From: a virus
Reading direction: 5' to 3' (one strand)
IMG/VR virus record: IMGVR_UViG_3300033182_001489
Location: 1 to 61,851 of that record
DNA: 61,851 nt
Below, one piece after another: positions 24,201 through 36,200 of this stretch. Numbering within the stretch: position 1 is the first letter of the stretch; each line of letters starts with the position of its first letter. The position numbers and the translations under genes were made by a program. Below the pieces are notes generated by a model that was not told the DNA's origin, did not search any database, and worked only from the letters and a program-made list of their open reading frames with translations.

Positions 24201-27200
24201 TCTACATCAACTAATTTGCTAATCAAATCTGGGCTCAATGTTTGCCCAGCAAGCTTTCCACTAAAACTCTTTTGCAACATTTCTCTCTCGAGATTAACCT
24301 GAAGCATTTGCTTCCAAGCTTCAAGCTGGTCTTCATTGTAGTACTTAAATGAATCGATAATACTCTTCAAGCTATTGTCATGCGCAACCAAAGTTTTCCA
24401 TTGGTCTGGATCCTTCATTACTTGATTAACCACATCTAAAGAGGAGAGGCCTTCCATTCCTCCAGCAGTAACAAGCGATTTAGCTAAATCTTTAAAATGC
24501 GTGCCTAGCAATTTTTGATTGGTCATTTTGAATTTGTAAAACTTATCAGTGTCATTTAGATCTTGATAATACTGATAATTTGCCTTTAAGTTATCAAACA
24601 GGACCTTGGCTCGCTCAGACTCATACTTAGAAGAATTTGGATTAGTCATGATATTTTCATACATAGCTAATTGCTCTTTAAGTCTTTGTTGTAGTAGTTT
24701 TGGATCCGATAAGTCTTCTAAACCCAAGTTTTTCTTTAAAAATTCTGGAGAATCTTCTCGCATATGTTGAAGCAAAAGCCTGCTAGCAAGGTCCTCGCCT
24801 TCATCTTGTAATAATCCAGGAGACTTTATAGAATCAATAAGAAGTTCTTTTGGTGGCAAGGGGTACGATTTTTTGGAATCATATTTAGAAATCATTGCTT
24901 GAGTTTCTTTCCACCGAATCTGCTCATCTAAAGTCATTCCCTCGAGCGCGCTACTCTTAAACTCTGGATTCTCAATCAGTTGATCTAACTTTTGTAAACC
25001 TTCTCCGCTTCTGGAAATTCTAGAAGATATATCTGGGGACTTAACGTCTGAATTCTCCAAGGCTAATACTTCGTCAGAAGTTTTAATATCTAATCGCTTT
25101 GCAAGGTCAGGATCTTCTTTCATTACGCCATACAACCTTCTATCAGCTTCGGACTTATCAATTTCTCCATCCTTAAAAGCTCTAAATATTTCTTTTAATT
25201 CCGCCTGAGATTTAATTTGTTTAGTGACAGTTAATTCATTTGCTGCAGAAGCATTTTTCGAATCCTCAAGGCTTAATGGACCAACTTCTCTAGCATAAGT
25301 TTCAATAATATTATCTGCGTCTATTTTATTTCCCCTCGCATCATATAAAACCATTTCATTAGGCTGCTTGATTTCAGTTTTGTTACCAAACTCATCTACC
25401 TCTAAAATAGGTTTCCCAGTGGCAGCATCAATCACTTCATAAGCTCCCAGTTTTTTAGGAGATGGTTTCATGAAAGCTTTTTGCCCTTTTTGCTTAAGGG
25501 AGTCTAGGTAACCTGAGATTTTTTGCCCTAAAGTCTTGGGTACAGTTTCCGCCCTAGCAGAACCAATTCTATCAAGAGCTGAAGCAGGAGTTACTCCAAT
25601 ATTAACTTTGGCAGGCTCCTCAAAATCAACAGGTTCGACTGATTTTGGCTGACTTACCTGTGCTTGTTGTTTTGCAAGTTTTGCCATTTTTTGCAGTGGA
25701 TGTTCATCTGCTTGCAAGCCCTTTCCTTGAGCAACGTCAGCAAGAGCTCGAGCATTATATTGCCTATTCATTTCCATCTGTACCTGAGCTTCAGTATCCG
25801 TAAATCCAGCAAAATTTGCAGCCCTAGCTTTAATTGTATCCATTAAACCCATTTCTCTGTAAACTGGGTCGTTATAAACAATTCGCTCAGTACCATCTAT
25901 AATTGATCGAGTTCTATTAAGACCCCTATCGATTTCTTCTTGCTGTATTTTGCGAACTCTCTCTGCCTCAATTTGTTTCTGAATTTTTTCCTGCTCTGCT
26001 TTGTATTTCTTTTCTGCAGCTTCCTTCTCTTTCCTAAATTGTTTTTCAGCCTTCTCCTTGGCTTTTTGAGATTTTTGTTCTTCCTTTGCTTTTTGAGCTC
26101 GCTCTCTTGCCTCAGCAATTTCCCGATCTCTTTCAGCTTGCAATCTTTCAAGCTCAGCCTGCTCGGTTTCCCGCCTTTTATTTCGAAGATAAGCGGCGGC
26201 CTGCTGTTTCCTTCTTTGTCTTTCTATAAAATCTCTTGCTTTTTCAGTAGTCCTTTCGAATAAACTTTTTGCTGGAACACTATCATCTTTTGCAGAAGAT
26301 AAAAATTCATCATTTGAAAAAGCATCTACAGCTTTCTGCTGCTCAGCAACATCATCACTATCAAACATTCTTGCAACATTTATTCTCTCCCTGATTCCAG
26401 TACCATACTCCCTAGCTCTTTCACCCATATTTCCAATCAACTCCTTAGCTCCAGAAACTGAAGCCCAGCTTGGTACCCAATTTTCCAAACCTCGCAAATT
26501 CAACATATCTGAAATTTTAAATTTAGGCATTTTTATTTTGAAGCCCCTGCCTTTTTTCTTTTGTTTTGCATCAAACGCGGCATCAGACTCGGCTTTAGCT
26601 TTTGCCTGCGCTTCAAGCTGGAGGTCTTTTTCGGTCATAATTTCTTTTGGTCCGAAAGTATCAAGATGCATCAGTCCCTTATTGCCCTGATTATAATCAA
26701 GCGTGCGGATTTTTTCTGTAGCTACTAAACCTTCTTCGGTCATTTCGGCAGGCAAAAGTGCATCGAAACCAAATTGTACTCGACTACCTAATCCCCCCTG
26801 CAATTGAGCCCTTGCAGCAGCGCCAGTATCCAGAAGCCTAGGTGCAACATCTTCCATTATGCGTTCACCACCATCACCAACAACATCACTAAAATGAAGA
26901 CCATAAATTCTGAATCTATCAGTCAGAATTTTATTCATCTCTAAGGCAGCAGTATCGTCTCTTGATAAAAATGCCCTTAACTTATCTCCCTTCTTGGTTC
27001 CTACTTCATTAAGCCTGTCGATAATTTGTTGTTTATATGAATTAATTTTTTCAACCCTTCTATTGGTCTGCCCACCAGAACCCTCTTTTAAAGGATTTTT
27101 TTCAATTTCATCCATTGCAAACGTTAGGTCGTCCACTATTTTTCTAAAACTTGAAACCGCAGAATCTCCTTTAGCAAAATTTGGTACAAAAGCTGCCGCG

Positions 27201-30200
27201 CGACCAACAGAATCCATTCCAAAATTTAAAGAAGATTTTTTTGCTATAGTCTCAATACCCTTTGTGCCAAAAGCTTTATCTTTTGGAGTCACTCCGTGAA
27301 TCGATCTAATTTTTGAAATATAACTTTGAGGCGATACAGCACCTTCATCTAATTTATTTGTTACAACAGCTCCTTGATACTTTACTCCATTAAAACTATC
27401 GTTTTGTTTTGGAATAGTTAATTGAATTTCATTCAAAGGATTAGCAATCCCTTTACCTTCTAAAGCCTTTACCTCTCTAAATATTGCAGAGGTTGCTCCA
27501 GGATAAAATCCAGCAACTCTTAGAGCTGCGCCGCCAGTAAAAGTCTTACCTTCGTATTGAGAAAAACCTCTGCTTTGCAGATAGCCGTCGCCAGCAGTTG
27601 CCTGCAATATGCCTCCAACTGATTGCCTTGCAGATTGAATAGTACTGATTTGTGTAGAAGGATTTAGAAGCTGATTCCTCAAACGGTCTTCGGAAGCAAA
27701 ATTAGGAACAAATCCGCCAGCAGCAGTAGACCCTGCGCGACTACCATTTGTGTTTATTGCAACAGATCCAGCATTAACATTTGTAGAGCCTGAAGCGCTC
27801 ACCGTTAAACCTTTGGTTACAATACTTTGAGCTTTTTCTTTATTGTCTTTTGTTTTGGCTTCGCTTTTCTTCCGCTCTTCTTTTTTGACCTCATCTTTGC
27901 CTTTAAGCGCGCTTAATTGATCTAGTATTGCTGGAAGAGATTCAAATTTAGACAAACTAATTTTCATGTCTGAAATATTTTGATCAATAGAAATCAAGTG
28001 TTTTAATTCTACAGGTTCTTTACTTAATTCATCTGCAATCGCATTTAAAGAATCAAATCCTAAAGTGTCAAGATTTATACCCAAATCTTCTAGATCAATT
28101 CCCAATTCTTTAGCAGTACTCTCAATTGTATCCCTTTGAAGTAGTTCGGGATCCATAGAGGTCTTTAGCATTTCGGCTTCTTGCCTCTGCAAACCTTTAA
28201 TCATATAAGCCATCATATCCTTTTGGCCCTTAGAGTAGTCTTCTTGCACTAGAGCATTCTGCATAACTGCGATTAAGTCCTGCAAGTTGGGACCTCCTTG
28301 ACCATTTTGAACACTAGCGAGAAAGCTCTTATCGACCCCATCCTTGTCCTCCATTTTTACCCCCATGCCCATCAAAATTCTTTGCACATTACCTATTGCC
28401 TGAGCGGTGCCAGCCTCTTGCCGCATTTGCCTGGAAATCTGATCTTCACCAAAAAGAGGTTGCAAAATATTTAACATATCAGTAGTAGTTCTTGCTTGAA
28501 TATCCTTATCTAGGGAAGTTCGTGGCTCAAACTTACTTGCAAACCCAAAGTCTTGAAATATCTTCCCCTCTCTATCCATGTTCAATTGACTATTTCTTAA
28601 TGCAATCCTAGAGGCCATAGTTTCCTGGCGTTGAGCAATTTTATTCTGCATCTTTAATAACTCTATCTGATTACTTGACTTTTGATTTAATTGTACTACG
28701 CTATCCAGCAACTCCTGCTCTTCTTTTGTCCTATTCTCGGGAGCGTTATTAGCAATTGAATCAATAATTTGATCTGCAAAAAATCTAGGGTCAGAATCAT
28801 CAAACTTACTACCAGAGTTATACATATTTGACAAAATCTCTCCCATCGCTCCAGAGAAAACAGAACCATCCTTACCCTCAACCTCATCAATATTCATACT
28901 CTTAGCAAACTCTCTAACAAATTCAGTCACCTCAAATTCGGTTGCCGCAGCAGTTTGGGAGTTGATTCGAGCAATATCAAAATTCATTTTTTCATTATCT
29001 GCCTCTGCAGCGGTAATAACATTCAAGCCTTTAAGTATGCTTAATTCTGATTCAAGTTGTTTTTCTGCTATATTAAATGCTCGATCAATATTTTTATTGA
29101 GCTCTGCAACGCTTCTTGAGGTTGCTCTTGCAAGATTGACAATCGCTGATTTTAAATTGCCTAGAGATTTTGTAGTTTCCCCAACGGCCTCTGCGGCCTC
29201 TAGAGATTGTTTCCTTAACCTTGCCTGCTCCAATATTCCTTGCGTATAATCAACAACTACGTCATCAGGAACATTTTCTATAATACTTTGAAAACCTTTT
29301 CGAGATTCTTCATCTAAAGTTGCTGCATATTTTCTTAATGTATCTTTAATATCTCTAGGGGAATCCTTTAAATAATCAATTTCATTTGTAATTGTATTTA
29401 CTAAGTTATCAACTTGATCTTCTGCCAAATCTAAAGAACGAACAGTATCATTGCCAGCAATTTTAGCTTTTCTCTTGCCCTCTTCACCCATTTCTCCCTT
29501 AAAATCTTCTCCAAAAGGGTTCGGAATTCTAGAAGGTCCAAAAGGAATACTACCAACACTACCTCTATCTTCTTCTAACTTTGTAAGATCAAGCTGCACC
29601 TTATCTAGAGAGTTTAATTTTTGAGCTCTTTCTGAGAATCTCTCAAGCGAGTCAGACATTTTTTCAATATCTCCATTTGCCGCAACTAAATCATCTCTTA
29701 ATTCTTGAGCCGCGGAAGAGCCTTGGGGAAAATCTTCTATTTGCTTTTGCAGCAGTTCTATTGATTTTTGCACAGCGCTAACATTGCCGTTTTCCAGTGC
29801 ATTGTTTAATCTTGTTTGAGCTTGGATAACTCCAGAAGCACTATCAATAACCTTTTGATTATAATTAATGTTTTCTTCTAAAATTTTACCATGAGCTTGC
29901 AAGCTTTTTGAGTAATGATCTAAAGTACCATTTGTTGCACCAACTGCAGCAGCAAGAGCGATCCACCTTTTCTTATTAGTAATCATTGAGGTAATCGCAG
30001 CGATCTGCGTAGCGTCTTGCAGTCCATCTGCAAGGTAACCACTAGCTTCTCCAGTTGACCCCTCGAAGCCGCCTAAAAGCATAGGAGCAAACATAATGCT
30101 ATTTTGAAACATTCCTCCTCCACTGCTTGGAACATCAATGCCCTTACCAGCCTTCGAACCCCCTCTTCCAAAAACTTTACTTATACCCCTACCAATTGCG

Positions 30201-33200
30201 CCGCCGACAAAATTGGGAACATAGCCATTAGCCATTAACCCGTGAAATTCTGGATTTTTGCCCTGAGCAACTGCTCTATTTATTCCTTGATCTATACCAG
30301 CGGGTTCATCATAAGTATTAATTACGCCCAAACCTGCTGGATTATGCTCATTAATTAAGCGATTGCTTTGGGCAACTCTAATTTTTGAAAATGGTATTCC
30401 CGCCTGATGTTCTCTTTGTATAGCCTTACCTAATGCGTCAGTAGTTTTTTTAGATGCTGCTTTTTTATTTATTTCATAATTTGGAACAAAGCCTCCGTAC
30501 ATATTCTCATCGAAATACTGCTTTTCTTGCGCGCCCGAACGAACTCCAGGATAAACAGGAATGCTTTGATGCTCCTGAGTGCTTATATTTTTTTCCTGAT
30601 CTTTGCCTGCTTTTTTTGTAATTTTTCCCCTAATAGAATTAGCGGCAGCAGCTCCAGCAAATCTTTGCAAAGTTGCATCCTTATTCTTTTTTGCTAAATC
30701 TTTATCATATCTATTAAAATCATCTTTATCCTTTGCCACTTGGCCAGACAGCATTCCTTGGTAATCTAATTCTTTTAAAATTTTATCAGCCATGCTAATT
30801 TTAATATCACCAGATTCAGCATTAGCTTTAAAATCCCCCACAAATCCATGGGCAGGAGGCCATGCAAAAAACTTTCTTAATTGCTCAGAAGGTCCTCGTA
30901 CATCAAAATCCCCACCGCCTGCGTTCACAGGAACATTGCCAAAAGCTGTATTTGCTGCAGCCTCAAAAGCATTTCCAGCCATTGCAGTAATAGAGCCCTT
31001 ATTGAAACTTTTTTCAACTTGTCGATTAATTACAGAGGGTGAAGACATGCGAATCTCTGATTCTCCAAAAGCTTTAATAAAATTTTCGGCATGTCCGAAT
31101 ACCACAGTTTTAACATCTCGCTCTACAGAATCAGCAATTTTTGCAATATCATCTACAGTTCCAGGTAAACCAGGATTTATACCTTTTGTATTCCAACCAA
31201 CCTTAAATTGGCTTTGATATTTTTTAGCATACGGTCCAGAACCCCTTACTGTTGCATCGGTTTTGCTGCCACTATTTCTCTGAGGAAATAAAAGTGAATA
31301 AGCAAAAGTCGTAAAAGGAGTCAGGTCAATAATATTATCTTTATCTTTTTGATAAGGTTTATCTTTCTGCCTACCAGCCTTCCCGCCCGCTCCAGCAAAA
31401 TTAGGAATAAATCCATCATTAAAAATTTGCATAACCTCATGTTCGCGAGAGCTGATTTGTTGTGTTTTGTTTTGATTCCATCCAATATCAGACTGAGGAA
31501 CAATTGACTGCATAGATTTGTCGTAAAAATCATACTCTTTTCTGCCATACTTTATTCTATTAAACTGCATAAGGGCAGGATCATTCCTTCTTCCACTGAC
31601 ATTTAAAAACAATCCTCCGACTTGCTCAGCCCATTTTTGTATTTGGCCTGAAGCCATGGCTTTTTTAAATTTTTCTACCTCAGGATATATACCTTTTTTT
31701 GGATTAGCTCCTCGATTTAATAACTTAAGAATCTTCTTTTTATTAAATACGTTTTTCTCTGGAACCTGAGTAGAAAGTATGTTATCTTTTGCAGGTTTAT
31801 TTAATCCTCCTCCAGCAAATTCTTTAGCTATTGTTTGTGAGGTACTGAATGATGTAGCTCCAGAAGGCGCAACGTTGTCTAGCTCTCCAATGTCTCTGCG
31901 TCCAGAAAGCGGTCCACTAACATGAGACTTTACAAAATTTTGAATAATATTAATTACATCTTGAGGAGTTTTAGCTCCTTTAAAGCTTGGCATGTTTCTG
32001 CCAATATTAGGCCTATCTATAGTTGGATTCTTTTGTCCCCTATACAGAGTTAAATTTGCATAATTTGGTACAATACCTTCGCTTATATTTTCAAGCTGTC
32101 GAACCTCAAATGGATTTATATCATATCCATAACCCTTTGACAAATCAGGGAAATCTGCCTTGAGTTTTTCTTGTACGTATTTACTTAAAGATCTAAATTC
32201 CCTTGAATTAAAAAACTGCCTAAAGTCTTCTTTTTGTTGTTTTGTTGTTGCTCTAAACAAACCATCTGCCCTAGATGCAGACTTCAATCGTGTATTTATT
32301 ACCCCACCCCTAGCTCCCATAGACATAAGGTTAAACTCTGAAAGAGCTCTGCTAATTTCGGCAAATTCTTCGTTGGAATAATTTTTTATTTTTGATTTTC
32401 TTAATGTATTAGGAGAATACTTTCTAAAAATTGCGAAATTAGGAAGTGCTCCATATGCCATCTGAGGAGGAGAAGGTTCCGCCATTGGAGTGGTTCCACT
32501 CGCAAATGAATTAATCATACTTGCAAATTCTCTAGCCCTTTCCTTTCCAACTGTCGTATCCCTTGGGGGTAGAACCATGCCCCCATCAGGAGCGGATGGC
32601 AAATTAAAAGCTCTCTGAACATCTTTGCCAGTTTCAAAAAACTTTTCTTTATTGTTTACAACAACTTTTCTTTTTTGCCCTTTAATTTCTAAATTTTTAA
32701 CAGAAGTATCTTCGTAACCCACGGGCTCGTTATATAAACTTGAAGCATTGGAAGCTTCAGCCATTCTTTCATTTAAAAAATTGTAATTAGGAACATATCC
32801 TCCATATAAAATCTTAACGCTTTGAGGGGATTGCTTATGAAGCTTTCGTAATGATTTTAACTCTTCTGCATTATAACCTTTTTTAATTAACAAATCTAAA
32901 TCTGATTTATATTCAATAGGGTTTTTAATATAGCTTTCAAGAAACATTTTATCATAAATTGTTTTTGATTTTATTGTTTTTATTTTTGATTTTTGTTTCT
33001 TAAGTATGTTTTGCGCGGCAGCCCTCTCACCTCGAGTTCCGCCTCTTTTTGCCAACTCTTGTATAGCTCGGACGTTTACAAAATTAGGAATAAATCCTTC
33101 TGAAAAACCCATGGCGCCCTGAGACCTTTTCCACTCATTCACCAAATCATTCATTTTATCTTGCTTGATAAACAACTTACTTTCAGCATCCGTTATATTA

Positions 33201-36200
33201 ATACTCATTCTTTCATCCCCAGGCATAGGTCTTGGACTTGTTATTCCAGTTCCATAAAAACCTCTTATTGTACTCTTGCTCGCGTTACCAGATTTTATTT
33301 TGTCGTAATCATCCCAATAGCTTTTCTTGTAAGAACCAGCGTCTTTATTAACTACATCTCTTAACTTATTTAGTTGGTACGGCGGCAACTTTTTATTTGC
33401 CTCAATCCATTTAATGAAGGCTTGCATTTCTGAAGATTTTCCAGAAAATTTCGTATACCAATCCTTGCCACCTTCAGGTTTATACCTAAAATCTCTCTTT
33501 GCATTAAGACCTCGCTGAAATTTTCCATAGTTAGGGATCATCCCTGCGGCCATTTTGTCAATCATATTAAAAATTTTGCCATCAGATTTTGCAGAAGTTA
33601 CTCGAGTTGTAAGATCGGTAATTAAAAATCTATTTCCCAATTCGTTTGAACCTAAGATTTGTCGAAATTCTTTTCTGTCCATTTGGTTTACGTGATTTCT
33701 TAAATCACTCAAATCCTTAAATTTATATTGCTGCATTGATGACTCATTTATTAACCTACCCGAAGTTATCATATCTTCTTGCATTCTGTATTTTAATTGA
33801 GGGTAAGCATAAACTAAATCTTGAAAATTTGTTTGAGAACCCTGCATAAAAGCTCTTTGTTGCTTTATAGTGTCTGAAGTATACTCGCCGCCTTGTTTCA
33901 TAAACTTCGATTGTCTGGCTGCTGAAAATATTTTAAACGCATCACCTTTTGAAAAAGATTGCATCCATTCGATATTCCTAGTATTCGGACCTGTCTTAGC
34001 GTAAGTCATGGACGAAAAACCTTCAGAATCTTCAAGCCTTCTAGTTTTTAAGCCATTCATTATTCCATTATTAACGTCTCTTATTTTAAAATTCGGAATA
34101 AAACCATCGGCAAAACCTCTTTTTCTTCCTGGAGTTGCTTTTGTTTTTTGATCTGATAGTTTCTTATCTATAAATTTTTGCCCACCTCGATCCTTAATTA
34201 ATTTTGAAGCAAAACTTCCTATATTCTTATTATTTGTAGAATTTTTTGCATCGAATTTTTTACCGACAGAACCTTCCAGCCCAAACACATCCCCAGCTAA
34301 TCTTTGACTAATTGACGGAAAGTCCCATCTATCAGTTCCACCTTTTTGTTTTTGTACGGCGCCTTGTATGTAATTTAAAGTAGCCTCAAATAGTCTTCCT
34401 GAAACTTGGGGAGCGGCAGATTTATCAAGATAATCGCTAAGCGGGCCTGCTGGAGATATTTTCTTTTTTCCTCCAAGAACTCTTTGTCCAATATTTTTAA
34501 GTGCTACTCGAGTTTCCTGATCAACAATTTCATCAAAAGATCCAGATTTACCTTCAATTTTACCAACTGCAACTCCTGACAATGAAATTTTCTTACCCTT
34601 CATGCCCTTGGGAATACCCGAAGGAAAAACATACCTTGCAGGTACATCAAATTTTTCAGAACTTGAAGAGCTTCCTTTTTGAGGCAAAAGAACTCCAGCT
34701 CCGCCAGCCCGAAGGTTAATAGAGCCTTTTGCATAATTTGGAAGATAACCCATTCCAGCAACCCCCTCTATTCCTGTTTGCGCAGCAGAGCCAACTCTTT
34801 CAGCGCCGATTGGAGCGCCAAATCGACTCACCATATCTCTATTCAAAATTGCAGAAGCGCCAGTTCCCATGAAATTTTTAACCATTAATTCGTCAGTATT
34901 CGCAACGACATTTTGCTTTTTAGTTTTTGAAGATTGAAAATTCTCAATTAATACTGGTTCTGCGCTTTTTCGGGCACCACCTACTCCACGCTTAATACTC
35001 TTTTCCTCTTTATTAAAAGCGGGAATGTATCCTTTTGCAAGACCAAGGTCAGCTTTCCCCTTCGCACTTCTTGCACCTCTTCCCGCGGGCACAAAAGCGC
35101 CCATAGGACTAACGGCAATATTCGCTAACGCAGACGACGCAGCGATTTTTTTTAAGAGCGCGTCTTGCGCGATTCGTTCCGTCGTTTGCCTTTTCATGAC
35201 AGCGAGTATTTCTTTTTCTTTTTGCGTTTGCGACATGGAGCCGCTTAAAATTTTCTTACGAACGCCTTCTTCGCTCATTAAAATTTGCAGAATTGCTGCT
35301 TGTAGGCCTTCCTGCCTTTTTGTTTCGCTATTGATTGCAAAAATAGATTTTAATGCTCCTACGCCTTGCTTAGCTATAAATGCAAATAATTTAATAAATG
35401 CTCCACCTATTAATATCATTCCTGGCCCACTAATGAATGAACCAATACCTTTTAGTAATGTCTTTCCGATATTAAATCCTTCGCTCTCTCCAAGTAAATT
35501 ATTAATTCCATCAGTAAAGCCTTTTAAAACCCCTAGTATTTTTTCAATTCCAGGCCCAAGAGTTAGCTCGCCTATTGAAGAAGCCATCTCTTTAATTGAA
35601 AGCCCCGTCTGAACAAGCAGGGCAGACATTGTTTTATTTAATTCTTCATTCCTTCGAATAGCTTCATCAGTTGTATTATTAGCCGTACTTAGAGCCTGGC
35701 CATATATACTATATTCATTATTTAAATCTTTAATTAAAGCTTTTAAATTATTAACTTGAAAAACTCCAGCGATCATTTCATCAGTACTCGCTCTTTGGGC
35801 ATCACTTAATTTATCATATACTGCCGCATAGTCTTGCAAAACTGCCATGGAGGATCGAAATGCTCCTGATACGTCCGTAGTGGCAACACCCACTCCTTCT
35901 AAAGCTTCCCTCACACTAGATCGCTGAAGCCTCGTAAATATACTTTTAAATGAGTTTCCTATAACTGCTCCGCCACGAGCCGTTTGCTGTTGAACGCTAG
36001 TTACTGCCGCAAGCAATTCATTAAAACTGACTTTTGCGCCTTGCGCAGTTGCGCCTGCTCGCGCCAAACCGTCAGCAAGATCCTTTGATGATACAGCGAA
36101 GGCAGCGTCAACATTTGCAAGACGATTAACAATATCGGTGGATGTCAATGCGGCATCACTAAAACCATTGATTGCTGCGGTCAGCGAGGCGACAGAATCT

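Noticed and set aside
30792-31217. 141-residue plus-strand open frame within the tape measure gene
   Set aside because: Antisense shadow over the second PD-(D/E)XK-like module.
35025-35612. 195-residue open frame on the plus strand within the tape measure gene
   Set aside because: Antisense to the well-supported TP901 core; composition (Pro, Ala, Ile rich) is that of a mirror frame and it has no start signals.
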